Assembly (NCBI GenBank): GCA_963772335.1 | Contig: CAVYXF010000001.1 | Coordinates: forward strand, 1,364,001-1,428,000 | Direction of reading: 5' to 3' | From: CAVYXF01 sp963772335 | Lineage (GTDB): Bacteria; Pseudomonadota; Alphaproteobacteria; Rhizobiales; Rhodomicrobiaceae | Length of the DNA: 64,000 bases | Shown: one piece after another, positions 54,046 to 62,617 of the stretch | How the letters are laid out: each line of letters starts with the position of its first letter | Numbering within the stretch: the first letter of the stretch is position 1 | Made by a program: the position numbers and the translations under genes | The notes under the pieces: generated by a model | What the model was told of the DNA's origin: nothing | What the model saw: the letters and a program-made list of their open reading frames with translations, nothing else | The model's database searches: none

Positions 54046-54870
54046 ATGCGGGCAGCGGATATGAGGACTTGGATCGTCGCGGTACTGCTCGCCATAGGGC
54101 TGCCCGCTTCGGGCGCGCTAGCGCAGGAACGCAAGTCGATTCCGCCCAAAGACAAGGACAATCCGCTGACCGAGCTGATCTCGGGCTATGAGTTCACGCC
54201 GCTGAAAATCCGCGCACTTCAAGACGACGACTTCGACAATCCCGGCTCCGCCTGGGTAAGCCAGGGCGAGAAGCAGTGGAGCGAGGTGGACGGCGAAGCA
54301 CAGAAATCCTGCGAGTCCTGTCACAACAACGCTATGGAGACCATGCGCGGCGCCGCGACGACCTATCCGAAATATCAGGGATCCGCCAAAGCGGTGGTGA
54401 ACCTGGAGCAGCGGATCAATATCTGCCGACAGGAGCAGATGAAGGCCGCGCCTTGGGCCGATGGGTCCGATGCCATGCTCGGCATGGTCGCCTATGTCCG
54501 ACTTCAATCCCGCGGCCTCCCGGTCGACGTCAAAACAGATGGACCAGCGCGCCCCACCTTCGAGATGGGCCAGAAGCTCTATAGCAGCCGTATGGGCCAA
54601 CTCGGCATGTCGTGCGCGCTGTGCCACAACAATCATTATGGGGCGAGTTTTCGCGGCACCATTCTCAGTCAGGGGCATTCGAACGGCTACCCGGCCTTCC
54701 AGGCCAGAGCGCAGAAATTCCTCTCACTGCATCAGCGCTTTCAAGCCTGTTTCGGGGCCATGCGCGCCGAGCCTTACGAGCTGGGCTCGCCGGAATTCGT
54801 GGCGCTTGAGCTTTATCTCGCCTGGCGCGGAAAGGGCCTGCCGATAGAAACGCCAGCGGTGCGACGCTGA
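54046..54870 (+). CDS. soxA: Thiosulfate oxidation cytochrome subunit SoxA (diheme type)
   Basis: The 274-residue protein has a signal peptide (TWIVAVLLAIGLPASGALAQ) and two heme-binding motifs, CESCH near residue 88 and CALCH near 189, so it is the diheme SoxA type. RFQACFGAMRAEPYELGSPE near 233 carries the expected active-site Cys ligand. GYEFTPLKIRALQDDDFDNP, the usual N-terminal SoxA region, is also present. It forms SoxAX with the upstream gene. A second in-frame ATG (54061) is a possible start. Confidence 0.93.
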   Translation: MRAADMRTWIVAVLLAIGLPASGALAQERKSIPPKDKDNPLTELISGYEFTPLKIRALQDDDFDNPGSAWVSQGEKQWSEVDGEAQKSCESCHNNAMETMRGAATTYPKYQGSAKAVVNLEQRINICRQEQMKAAPWADGSDAMLGMVAYVRLQSRGLPVDVKTDGPARPTFEMGQKLYSSRMGQLGMSCALCHNNHYGASFRGTILSQGHSNGYPAFQARAQKFLSLHQRFQACFGAMRAEPYELGSPEFVALELYLAWRGKGLPIETPAVRR

Positions 54871-54932
54871 CCGCTTCCAGAGATGTTTCCCTCGCCTTTG
54901 CCAGCCGCATTTTGCTTCCCATGTAACGTCTC

Positions 54933-55745
54933 ATGAGAACACCGATTGCCCTCACGATAGCGGGCTCCGATTCCTCCGGTGGGGCGGGGATACAAGCGGA
55001 CCTGAAGACCTTCTCGGCACTCGGCGCCTATGGCGCATCTGTGATCACAGCGGTCACCGCCCAGAACACCACGGGCGTCAGCGGCATTCATGTGATCCCG
55101 CCGGCGTTCATTCTCGCCCAGATCGAGGCCGTGTTCAGCGATCTTGCCATTGGCGGCGTGAAGGTCGGCATGGTTGGGAATGAAGCTGCAATCCTCGCCG
55201 TCGCCGAGGGGCTCAGACGCTGGGGGAGTGCTCCGGTCATCTTCGATCCGGTGATGGTTGCTGAAAGTGGCAGCGCACTGCTCGAGGAGGGCGCCGAGGC
55301 GGCGCTACGCTCGCATCTTATGCCAATCGCCGATCTGATTACGCCGAACCTGCCGGAGGCGGCGCGGCTGCTTGGCGCCTCAGAAGCCGTCGATGAAACG
55401 ATGATGATGCGCCAGGGCGAGCTCCTGCTCGCGCTCGGGCCGAAGGCGGTGCTGATCAAAGGGGGCCATGGGCAGGGGGCGGAGGCGGTCGATATTTTCC
55501 TCGACGGCAACAACACCGTGCGTCTTGCTGCCGACCGGGTGGCGACCAAGAATACCCATGGCACCGGCTGTACACTGTCCGCCGCCATCGCCGCCGGACT
55601 CGCCTCGGGCCTCTCGCTGCTCGATTCGGTGCGGCGGGCAAAATTCTACCTCACCAATGCGCTGCTGCATGCCGACGACTTGCAAATCGGGCGGGGGCAT
55701 GGTCCTGTCCATCACTTTTTTGATAGCTGGAAAACGCTGGAGTAA
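54933..55745 (+). CDS. thiD: Hydroxymethylpyrimidine/phosphomethylpyrimidine kinase
   Basis: ThiD phosphorylates HMP and HMP-P in thiamine synthesis. The 270-residue ribokinase-fold protein shows ALTIAGSDSSGGAGIQADLK, FSALGAYGASVITAVTAQNT, VFDPVMVAESGSALLEE-like region, and the anion hole NTHGTGCTLSAAIAAGLASG. The sequence is intact. It has no thiamine neighbour here. Confidence 0.95.
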   Translation: MRTPIALTIAGSDSSGGAGIQADLKTFSALGAYGASVITAVTAQNTTGVSGIHVIPPAFILAQIEAVFSDLAIGGVKVGMVGNEAAILAVAEGLRRWGSAPVIFDPVMVAESGSALLEEGAEAALRSHLMPIADLITPNLPEAARLLGASEAVDETMMMRQGELLLALGPKAVLIKGGHGQGAEAVDIFLDGNNTVRLAADRVATKNTHGTGCTLSAAIAAGLASGLSLLDSVRRAKFYLTNALLHADDLQIGRGHGPVHHFFDSWKTLE

Positions 55746-55937
55746 CAAAGATCGCGGCGTTCTGCTGTTGTTCATCGCCTTATTGAAAGCATCAGGGCGC
55801 TGACATTCCCGCACCGATCTGCGGGAATTGAGGGGAACGGGCGAGGCGAAGCTTGCGGCAGCGGGCAAGTTGGGCCATGTGATGCACAGACGGGCACAAC
55901 GCTCGGAGGGATGTTCTTGCAATCGGGATGGGATCTT

Positions 55938-56453
55938 ATGACCACTTCGAAAGTTTTCGGTGTTTGCTGCGGTGCAGCTCTCGGCATGCTCGCCCTGGCG
56001 CTCAGGGCAGAGGGAGCATCGGCCGAATGCAGCGACCAGGCGAGTTCGCTCCTCAAAAAGCTTGACGGCTCATGGCGGGGGAGTGGCACCGTCAAGCCAA
56101 TTGGTGGGGCGCAGGAGCGCATTTCCTGCCGCGTCCGCTATCGCACTTCCGATGGGAAGGTTGCCCAGAACATTTCCTGCGCCGGCACCGACTATCGCTT
56201 CGAGGCCGAGGCGAATGTCTCCTGCAATGGGGACGCCATTAGCGGCTCGTGGTCTGAGACCGTCGCCAACAATACCGGCAGCGCCCATGGCAAGATCAGC
56301 GGCGATCGGCTGAGCATCGACGTGAACGGTCCCAATTTCCAGGGACGCTTCAATGTGACGGTCAGCGGCACCCGCCATTCGCTGACCATTACTCAGTTCG
56401 ACCCCGCGGCTGGCCGGCATGTGCCGGTTGCGACCGTCTCGCTATCCAAATAA
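55938..56453 (+). CDS. Conserved hypothetical secreted protein
   Basis: The 171-residue protein has a signal peptide (VCCGAALGMLALALRAEGAS) and a beta-rich domain with four Cys (AECSDQ, ISCRVRYRTS, NISCAGTDY, NVSCNGDAISGSW). LDGSWRGSGTVKPIGGAQER and GSAHGKISGDRLSIDVNGPN suggest a lipocalin-like barrel, but the family is not named here. The ATG at 55938 fits the signal peptide. Role unknown. Confidence 0.7.
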   Translation: MTTSKVFGVCCGAALGMLALALRAEGASAECSDQASSLLKKLDGSWRGSGTVKPIGGAQERISCRVRYRTSDGKVAQNISCAGTDYRFEAEANVSCNGDAISGSWSETVANNTGSAHGKISGDRLSIDVNGPNFQGRFNVTVSGTRHSLTITQFDPAAGRHVPVATVSLSK

Positions 56454-56510
56454 GCTTCAAATGCCTGCGTGCGCCGGACGAAACCCCGGCGCGCAGGCGC
56501 GAATACGCAA

Positions 56511-57056
56511 ATGAGCCGCATCGACGAGAGCCGCCCGTTCAAGCCCGTCCGGATCGCCGTCCTCACGATTTCCGACAGCCGGTCGCTTGACGATGACAAA
56601 TCGGGTGCGCTGCTGGAAAAGCTGCTGACCGAAGCGGGCCATCTGCTTGCGGACCGGCGGCTGGTGCGTGACGAGATTGCGCAGATTCAGGAGACGGTGA
56701 AAGCCTGGATCGCCGATGCAGAAGTCGATGCCGTGGTCACCACCGGCGGTACCGGGCTGACTGGCCGGGATGTGACGCCCGAAGCCGTGCGCCCGCTCTT
56801 TGAAAAGGAGATCGACGGCTTCTCCGTCGTCATGCATCTGATCAGCTTTCAGAAGATTGGCACCTCGACGGTCCAATCGCGCTCGCTCGGAGGGGTGGCG
56901 AACGGAACCTACATCTTTTGCCTACCCGGTTCGCCCGGCGCCTGCCGCGATGCGTGGGAGGGCATCCTCAAGCAGCAGCTCGATTTTCGCCACCAGCCCT
57001 GCAATTTTGTGGAGATCATGCCGCGGCTCAATGAGCATATGCGCGGCAAGGGGTGA
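56511..57056 (+). CDS. moaB: Molybdenum cofactor biosynthesis protein B
   Basis: MoaB adenylates molybdopterin or acts in the related step. The 181-residue protein has AVLTISDSRSLDDDKSGALL, VVTTGGTGLTGRDVTPEAVR, and VQSRSLGGVANGTYIFCLPG SPGACRDAW in the MoCF_biosynth domain. The ATG at 56511 (MSRIDES) is preferred over an upstream in-frame start. moaE is convergent at 57082-57528, so two Moco genes lie together. Confidence 0.93.
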   Translation: MSRIDESRPFKPVRIAVLTISDSRSLDDDKSGALLEKLLTEAGHLLADRRLVRDEIAQIQETVKAWIADAEVDAVVTTGGTGLTGRDVTPEAVRPLFEKEIDGFSVVMHLISFQKIGTSTVQSRSLGGVANGTYIFCLPGSPGACRDAWEGILKQQLDFRHQPCNFVEIMPRLNEHMRGKG

Positions 57057-57081
57057 GCTCGTTTTCGGCTGCCTGCCCGGT

Positions 57082-57528
57082 CTACCAGCGCCCGGCCGCA
57101 TCATCGTCGGTCGACTTTGCCTCCACCCAGCGCTCCGCGCCTTCCGCGGGTTCTTCCTTCTTCCAGAACGGGGCGCTGGTCTTCAGATAATCCATCAGGA
57201 ACTGCGCCGCTTCGAACGCCGCTTGGCGGTGGCTGGAGGCAGTGACCACCAGGACGATGTTGTCTCCAGGCTCGAGCCGGCCACAACGGTGCACGATCAG
57301 GCTCGCCTGTAAGGGCCAGCGCCCGGCGGCCTCCGCCTCGATGCGGGCCAACTCTTTCTCCGTCATGCCCGGATAGTGTTCGAGGGTCAGCGAGCGGATC
57401 GGCTTGTCCTTGCCCTCGCGCCGAACGGTGCCGGTAAAGGTGACGATGGCACCGATATCCATTCGACCGGCCGTGAGCCCACGAACTTCCGCCCCAATGT
57501 CGAAATCTTGTTCCTGCACGCGGATCAT
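57082..57528 (-). CDS. moaE: Molybdopterin synthase catalytic subunit
   Basis: MoaE converts precursor Z to molybdopterin with sulfur from MoaD. The 148-residue protein has GAIVTFTGTVRREGKDKPIR, LEHYPGMTEKELARIEAEA, IVHRCGRLEPGDNIVLVVTA, and SSHRQAAFEAAQFLMDYLKT SAPFWKKE with the active-site Lys. The ATG at 57528 follows GGAGACGAG. No moaD is seen. Confidence 0.95.
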   Translation of the reverse strand: MIRVQEQDFDIGAEVRGLTAGRMDIGAIVTFTGTVRREGKDKPIRSLTLEHYPGMTEKELARIEAEAAGRWPLQASLIVHRCGRLEPGDNIVLVVTASSHRQAAFEAAQFLMDYLKTSAPFWKKEEPAEGAERWVEAKSTDDDAAGRW

Positions 57529-57629
57529 GCTCGTCTCCTGCGCCGGCTGCGAGGCGCGACGGCCGGCGGGGCTTCTCCTTGCACAGCCGCCTGCGTTATA
57601 GTTGCGCACCACAAACCAAGGAGGAACGC

Positions 57630-57923
57630 ATGGCCAAGGGTTACTGGATCGCACGCATGACCGTCAATGACCCGGCCGAATATTCCAAATATGTCGCGGC
57701 CAATGCCGAGCCTTTCAAGAAATATGGTGCCCGGTTCATCGTCCGCGGCGGGCGCGCCGAAGCTGTGGAAGGACCGGGGCGCGAGCGCAATGTTGTCATC
57801 GAATTCGATAGCTTCGATACCGCCATGGCGTGCTTCAATTCGCCGGAGTATCAGGCGGCAGCGCGAATCCGGCAGTCCTGCGCTACCGGCGAGATTGTCA
57901 TCGTCGAGGGCTATGAAGGCTGA
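57630..57923 (+). CDS. DUF1330 domain-containing protein
   Basis: The 97-residue protein matches DUF1330 (YWIARMTVNDPAEYSKYVAA, RGGRAEAVEGPGRERNVVIE, FDSFDTAMACFNSPEYQAAA), a small dimeric alpha-beta barrel family of unknown role. AGGAGG lies 7 bases before the ATG. It is followed by the SDR gene after 26 bases, likely in one transcript. Confidence 0.92.
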   Translation: MAKGYWIARMTVNDPAEYSKYVAANAEPFKKYGARFIVRGGRAEAVEGPGRERNVVIEFDSFDTAMACFNSPEYQAAARIRQSCATGEIVIVEGYEG

Positions 57924-57949
57924 CCGGTCGGAAACGAAAGGGGGCAGGC

Positions 57950-58691
57950 TTGAAAAAGCTCGAGGGTAAGGCGGTATTGGTCACCGGAGCGAGCCGCGGC
58001 ATCGGCGCGGCCATAGCAGAGGCATTCGCGGCGAACGGCGCTGATGTCGTGATCTCCTATTTCCATTCGCCCGGCGATGCTGAGCACGTTATTGCTTCCA
58101 TCCGGGAGCATGGCGTGAAAGGTGAGGCGATACGCGCCGACGCGGGCGAGGGAGGCGCCGTTCGCGCCGCGGTTAAGACCGCCCACGAGTTGCTCGGCCG
58201 CCTCGACATTCTGGTCAACAATGCGGGCGTGTTCGAGCGGGTGCCGCTGCATGAAATCCTCCGACGAGCAGTTCGACCGGGTGATGGCGGTCAATTTGCG
58301 CGGTGCCTACATCGCGATCAAGGAAGCTGTGCCGCTGATGGGCAAAGGCGGGCGGATCATCAATCTGTCCTCAACGTTCGGCGCGCGGGTGCCGGCGCCC
58401 GGGCTTGGTCTTTACGCCACGAGCAAATTCGCCCTTGCCGGCATGACCCGCGCCTTCGCGCGCGACCTTGCGCCGCTTGGCATCACCGTCAACGCCATTC
58501 AACCGGGCCCGATCGCCACCGAGATGAACCGCGACATCGGTAGTCACGCCCGGATCATGAGCATGATGACTGCCCTTGGCCATTACGGAGCGCCCGCCGA
58601 TGTCGCCAAGGCCGCCGTGTTCTTAGCTAGCGACGACAGCGCTTATATCACCGGGTCCACGCTCAATGTGGACGGCGGCTTCGAGACCTGA
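57950..58691 (+). pseudogene. Short-chain dehydrogenase/reductase, split by a single-base frameshift
   Basis: The first frame (57950-58543) holds the NAD(P)-binding motif VLVTGASRGIGAAIAEAFAA and VNNAGVFERVPLHE. The second (to 58691) holds the Ser of INLSSTFGARVPAPG, the catalytic Tyr-x-x-x-Lys in LYATSKFALAG, and the C-terminus STLNVDGGF. Removing one C from the ATCCTCC at about 58257-58263 joins them as HEISDEQFDRVM and gives a 246-residue protein, the usual SDR length. The start is a TTG at 57950 with AAAGGGGG upstream. The complete active site suggests an error in the sequence. Confidence 0.9.
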
Positions 58692-58724
58692 AGGCCGGCA
58701 AGGAAGGGCTGCCACGCGGCGCAA

Positions 58725-59147
58725 TCAAACGGCGCGAGCCTCGGGTCCCGATTTCCGCAAGTTCAGCTGCCAGGAGACACCAAATCTGTCGGCCAGCCAG
58801 CCGAATTTCGGACTGAAGGGATAGGTGTCCAGCGGCATCAAGACCTGCCCGCCTTCGGCAAGTCTTGCAAAGAGCGCATCGACCTCTGCCTCGGTCTCGC
58901 ACTGGACATAGATCGACATTGCCGGTGTGAAGGTGAAGTCGTGCTTTGCCGGGCTGTCGATGCACATGAATGCCTGCCCCGCGAGCGTGAACTGCGCATG
59001 CATCACCGAGCCTTCCGCGCCGCCCTGCCCCGCCCCGTAGCGCGTGATGCCGGTCACGGCCGCATCCGGGAACAACGAGACATAAAAGTTCATGGCCTCC
59101 TCGGCTTTGCCTTCGAACATCAGGAAGGTGAAAACTTTTCCGTCCAT
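58725..59147 (-). CDS. VOC-family (PhnB-like glyoxalase fold) protein
   Basis: The 140-residue protein has two beta-alpha-beta-beta modules typical of PhnB/DUF-type VOC proteins (FTFLMFEGKAEEAMNFYVSL FPDA; QFTLAGQAFMCIDSPAKHDF; FGWLADRFGVSWQLNL). Similar proteins were annotated as 3-demethylubiquinone methyltransferase, which is likely wrong. The start ATG at 59147 follows GGAGA. A long minus-strand frame continues upstream through the OmpA gene but is a shadow. Its function is not known. Confidence 0.88.
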   Translation of the reverse strand: MDGKVFTFLMFEGKAEEAMNFYVSLFPDAAVTGITRYGAGQGGAEGSVMHAQFTLAGQAFMCIDSPAKHDFTFTPAMSIYVQCETEAEVDALFARLAEGGQVLMPLDTYPFSPKFGWLADRFGVSWQLNLRKSGPEARAV

Positions 59148-59435
59148 TTCTACAGGTCTCCCTTTGGTCCGATTCCCTCGATGCTGCCAGAACCTGCCGT
59201 GCAATGAAGAAGCGGTGACAAATTTGCGACGGTCGGCAGTTTCTACCTGCGCTAAGGGCCAAATCAGGAACTTGTTTCTGAAGACATCGTTAATGGGCTG
59301 TTCATCTACAACGACGCATATGGCAGCATTCCGTGTAAAGATGGCCGCTATGCATCGCAAAGAGCCGCGAAAAAGACGCAATCCACGTCTTTGAGTCACC
59401 CCCTCCAGACGCAGACTTACCGTAAGGTTTAGGAA

Positions 59436-61529
59436 ATGCCCGCGATCCGCATCAAAGAAACTGTTTTTATTCTCGGCGCCGCCTATGCGCTCGCCGTGCC
59501 ATGGAGCACCGCTCACGCGCAAGGCTTCAGAGGTCCACCTCCCCAGGACCAGAGCCAGGACGATAACGACAAAGATAAGAAAAAGCGCGAGCGCCGCGAG
59601 GAACGCGGCTCTGGCCGCGAACAGGGCCAGTCCGGCGGTGGACAAGTGCAGCAAGGTCAAGGCCAGGACGACCAGCGTCGCAGGCGTGGCGGCTCTGATC
59701 AACAGCAGCAGGGGCGGGACCAGGATCAGGATCGCCGCCGCAACAAGGATCGCAGCAATCCTACTGTTGGCCAGCAGCCCGGCGCGCCGGCATTGCAGCA
59801 GGGACAGGATAGGCTTGAGGAGCGCCGCCGCGAGCTCGAGCGCCGCCGCTCTATCCTCGGCCAGCAGCCCGGCCGACAGGGCCAGCAGCAGGGACAGGAT
59901 GACGACCAGAAGCGTGGCCGCGACAGAGACCGCAAGCAGCCTCCCACCATCGGCCAGCAGCCCGGCGGGCAAGGCCAGCAGCAGGGCGAGGATGACGATC
60001 AGAAGCGTGGCCGCGACAGAGACCGCAAGCCCACCATCGGCCAGCAGCCCGGCGGACCGGGCCAGCAGCAGGGCGAGGACGATGATCAGAAGCGTGGCCG
60101 CGACAGAGACCGCAAGCCCACCATCGGCCAGCAGCCCGGCGGGCAAGGCCAGCAGCAGGGCGAGGACGATGATCAGAAGCGTGGCCGCGACAGAGACCGC
60201 AAGCCCACCATCGGCCAGCAGCCCGGCGGGCAAGGCCAGCAGCAGGGCGAGGACGATGATCAGAAGCGTGGCCGCGACAGAGACCGCAAGCCCACCATCG
60301 GCCAGCAGCCCGGCGGGCAAGGCCAGCAGCAGGGCGAGGATGACGATCAGAAGCGTGGCCGCGACAGAGACCGCAAGCCCACCATCGGCCAGCAGCCCGG
60401 CGGACAGGGCCAGCAGCAGGGCGAGGATGACGATCAGAAGCGTGGCCGCGATAGAGACCGCAACGACCGCGATCGCGCTCGTGTCGGTCCTGCCAACCCT
60501 GATGCGGCGCGCCGGTTCGACACCTTCCGGCCTTCCTTTTCGGCCGACGATGTTCGCCGGCGGCGTGAGGAACGACGCGAGTTCACGCGCGAGAAGCTGC
60601 AGGATGTCGTGAAGGCGCGGCGCGAGCGGCGCGAGGAAGGTGGCCGGATCGTCATTGAAGAGCCGGACAACCGCCGCATCATCCGCGGTGAGGGCCGCTC
60701 TTTCATCAGGCATGACGAGGCGGCACGCTTCCGCGAGGGCCGCAACTTCCACGAAGAACGTGGCAATAACGGCCAGCGGATCACCACCGTGACGCGCGGC
60801 AATGTTCGCATCGTGACGGTCGTCGATGATGACGGCAGGCTGATCCGGCGTGTAAGGCGCGGGCCCGACGGGCGCGAATTCGTGTTGATCGACAACACCG
60901 ATTACGGGCGGCGCCATCATCGCGGCGAACGTCGTGGCGGCCCCGGCTTCGGCTTCTATGTCGAGCTGCCCCCGCCGGTAATCCGCATCCCGCGCGAGCG
61001 CTATTACGTCTACGCCGATCGGGCATCGGAGGAGGACATCGAGGATGCACTGAGCGCGCCGCCGGTTGAGGATGTCGATGCCGAATACACGCTGGATGAA
61101 ATCCGCTCTAGCCCCAGTCTTCGGCAGCGGATGCCGAGCGTCAATCTGAACACGATCAATTTCGAGTTCGGATCGTGGGAGATCGGCGACGACCAGGTCA
61201 ACCGCCTGGCGGTCATCGCCAAGGCGATTGAGCGGATTCTGCGCAACAGTCCCGATGAAGTGTTCCTCGTCGAGGGTCACACCGATGCGGTCGGCTCGGA
61301 CGAGGATAATCTCTCGCTCTCGGACCGCCGGGCGGAATCGGTTGCCCGCGTGCTCACCGACGAGTTCAACATTCCGCCGGAGAACCTCGTCACGCAAGGG
61401 TATGGCGAGCAATATCTGCTCATCGACACCCAGGGACCGGAGATCCGCAATCGCCGCGTGGAGTTCCGCCGCATCACTCCGCTCCTGTCGCAAGGTGAGG
61501 AACGGCAGAGCCAAGACGGCCGCCAGTAA
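59436..61529 (+). CDS. OmpA-family protein with a long charged tandem-repeat region
   Basis: The 697-residue protein has a signal peptide (ETVFILGAAYALAVPWSTAH) and then a very hydrophilic region rich in Gln, Arg, Asp and Lys (residues about 30-345), including six full copies of a 29-residue repeat (TIGQQPGGQG, DDDQKRGRDRDRK). A second region with beta-rich segments (about 400-530) precedes the C-terminal OmpA domain (about 565-685: NLNTINFEFGSWEIGDDQVN, VEGHTDAVGSDEDNLSLSDR, RAESVARVL), which binds peptidoglycan. The charged part could span the periplasm or the outside. The true N-terminal repeat length may vary between strains. Confidence 0.88.
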   Translation: MPAIRIKETVFILGAAYALAVPWSTAHAQGFRGPPPQDQSQDDNDKDKKKRERREERGSGREQGQSGGGQVQQGQGQDDQRRRRGGSDQQQQGRDQDQDRRRNKDRSNPTVGQQPGAPALQQGQDRLEERRRELERRRSILGQQPGRQGQQQGQDDDQKRGRDRDRKQPPTIGQQPGGQGQQQGEDDDQKRGRDRDRKPTIGQQPGGPGQQQGEDDDQKRGRDRDRKPTIGQQPGGQGQQQGEDDDQKRGRDRDRKPTIGQQPGGQGQQQGEDDDQKRGRDRDRKPTIGQQPGGQGQQQGEDDDQKRGRDRDRKPTIGQQPGGQGQQQGEDDDQKRGRDRDRNDRDRARVGPANPDAARRFDTFRPSFSADDVRRRREERREFTREKLQDVVKARRERREEGGRIVIEEPDNRRIIRGEGRSFIRHDEAARFREGRNFHEERGNNGQRITTVTRGNVRIVTVVDDDGRLIRRVRRGPDGREFVLIDNTDYGRRHHRGERRGGPGFGFYVELPPPVIRIPRERYYVYADRASEEDIEDALSAPPVEDVDAEYTLDEIRSSPSLRQRMPSVNLNTINFEFGSWEIGDDQVNRLAVIAKAIERILRNSPDEVFLVEGHTDAVGSDEDNLSLSDRRAESVARVLTDEFNIPPENLVTQGYGEQYLLIDTQGPEIRNRRVEFRRITPLLSQGEERQSQDGRQ
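59859..60473 (+). repeat. 87-bp tandem repeat inside the OmpA-family gene
   Basis: Six near-identical units begin at 59952, 60039, 60126, 60213, 60300 and 60387, exactly 87 bp (29 codons) apart. A diverged unit starts at 59859. Differences between units are a few bases (for example GAGGATGACG against GAGGACGATG). The multiple of three keeps the reading frame. Confidence 0.97.
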
Positions 61530-61550
61530 CAACAGGACAGTTGAAAGCTG

Positions 61551-61586
61551 CCGCCGCCGAGATCATTCTCGGCGGCGGTTTCGTTT
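61551..61586 (+). terminator. Rho-independent terminator of the OmpA-family gene
   Basis: A perfect 12-base stem CCGCCGCCGAGA / TCTCGGCGGCGG with a TCAT loop is followed by TTTCGTTT, 22 bases after the OmpA stop. Confidence 0.9.
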
Positions 61587-61603
61587 ATGAGGTCAAAAGA
61601 TCC

Positions 61604-62617
61604 ATGGCACCTGCGGCGCATTTCGTGCCTTTCGCCGCGATCGAGCGCGGCGGCATTGCCGAGAGTTTTCATTTCGGCGTCGGTGTGCTGGCTGACGGCC
61701 AGGGCAAGCTGCGTGCGAGCTGGGGCGATCCGGACTTCATCACCTTTCCACGCTCGGCGCTGAAACCGTTCCAAGCCATTGATCTGCTGGAAAGCGGCGC
61801 ATTCGACACACTCGGCCTCTCCAGCGAGCGCCTTACCCTCGCCTGTGCATCGCACACCGGGGAGAGCTTCCACGTTACGGAGGTGGAGCGCTGGCTTGGC
61901 GAGCTTGGCTGCGATGAGACCTGCCTCGTCTGCGGACCGGCGCTTCCAGGCCAACCGGAGGCGCTACGAACCTATCTCCGCGCCGGTCTCCAGCCGTCGC
62001 CACTGCTCTACAATTGCTCCGGCAAGCATTGCGGTTTTTTGACCAACGCCCGTCACCTCGGCCTACCGATAACCGCCTACAACGCGCCGGAGCATCCGCT
62101 CCAGGAGCGCTATCGGGCAGTGCTGTCCCGTTTCCTCGGCCGCGCAGCCGACGAGCTCGCCTGGTCGCGCGATGACTGTACGCTACCCGCGCCGGCTCTT
62201 TCGATGCGAGAGATGGCGATTGGGGCAGCCCGGTTTACCGAGGAGGCACAATCTACTGAAAGCCCGGCCGCCCGCATTCTCAGCGCGATGGAAGCTCATC
62301 CTCTGCTCCTCGCCGGCACCGGAGGACTGCCGCAAATCCTCCACGAAATCGCGCCCGGCCGCCTGATTGCCAAGACCGGTGCGGAAGGCTATCTGCTCGT
62401 GTTTTTGCCGGCCGAGCGCCTCGGCCTCGCGCTCAAGGTCGCGGACGGCAGCGCCCGCGCCCGGGACGCGGCGCTTACTGCTATGCTGAGCCAGCTGGGC
62501 CTTATCGATGCCGTCACGGCGGCAAAGCTCATGCAACGCGTCGCGCCGCCACATTGCGACAGCCGCGGGTTTCCGGTCGGAGACATCCGCACAATTCTGC
62601 CCTTGCCCGGCCGCTGA
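61604..62617 (+). CDS. Asparaginase, Rhizobium etli AnsA/ReAV-like (Asparaginase_II family)
   Basis: This 337-residue enzyme hydrolyses asparagine to aspartate and ammonia. It has the Ser-x-x-Lys pair in FPRSALKPFQ, CASHTGESFH with a second Ser, the Cys-Lys metal-site motif in YNCSGKHCGFL, and WSRDDCTLPAPALSMREMA with the Asp and Cys of the zinc-type site. This is the thermolabile Rhizobium class, unrelated to E. coli enzymes. The ATG at 61604 gives the family start. A TTG at 61541 would put the terminator hairpin in the coding region. It ends tail to tail with the next gene with no gap. Confidence 0.9.
   Translation: MAPAAHFVPFAAIERGGIAESFHFGVGVLADGQGKLRASWGDPDFITFPRSALKPFQAIDLLESGAFDTLGLSSERLTLACASHTGESFHVTEVERWLGELGCDETCLVCGPALPGQPEALRTYLRAGLQPSPLLYNCSGKHCGFLTNARHLGLPITAYNAPEHPLQERYRAVLSRFLGRAADELAWSRDDCTLPAPALSMREMAIGAARFTEEAQSTESPAARILSAMEAHPLLLAGTGGLPQILHEIAPGRLIAKTGAEGYLLVFLPAERLGLALKVADGSARARDAALTAMLSQLGLIDAVTAAKLMQRVAPPHCDSRGFPVGDIRTILPLPGR

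Noticed and set aside
55805..55828. Hairpin ATTCCCGCA/TGCGGGAAT after thiD as a terminator
   Set aside because: The 9-base stem is perfect but no T run follows, so it is not listed as a terminator.
59859..60473. Regular repeats that might be taken for a CRISPR array
   Set aside because: Units are directly adjacent, without unique spacers, and lie in frame inside a coding region.
58725..61532. A 935-codon minus-strand frame across the OmpA-family gene, fused to the VOC gene
   Set aside because: It mirrors the repeat region in antisense and only gains open length from the high GC and 87-bp repeats. The VOC protein has its own start with a ribosome site at 59147.
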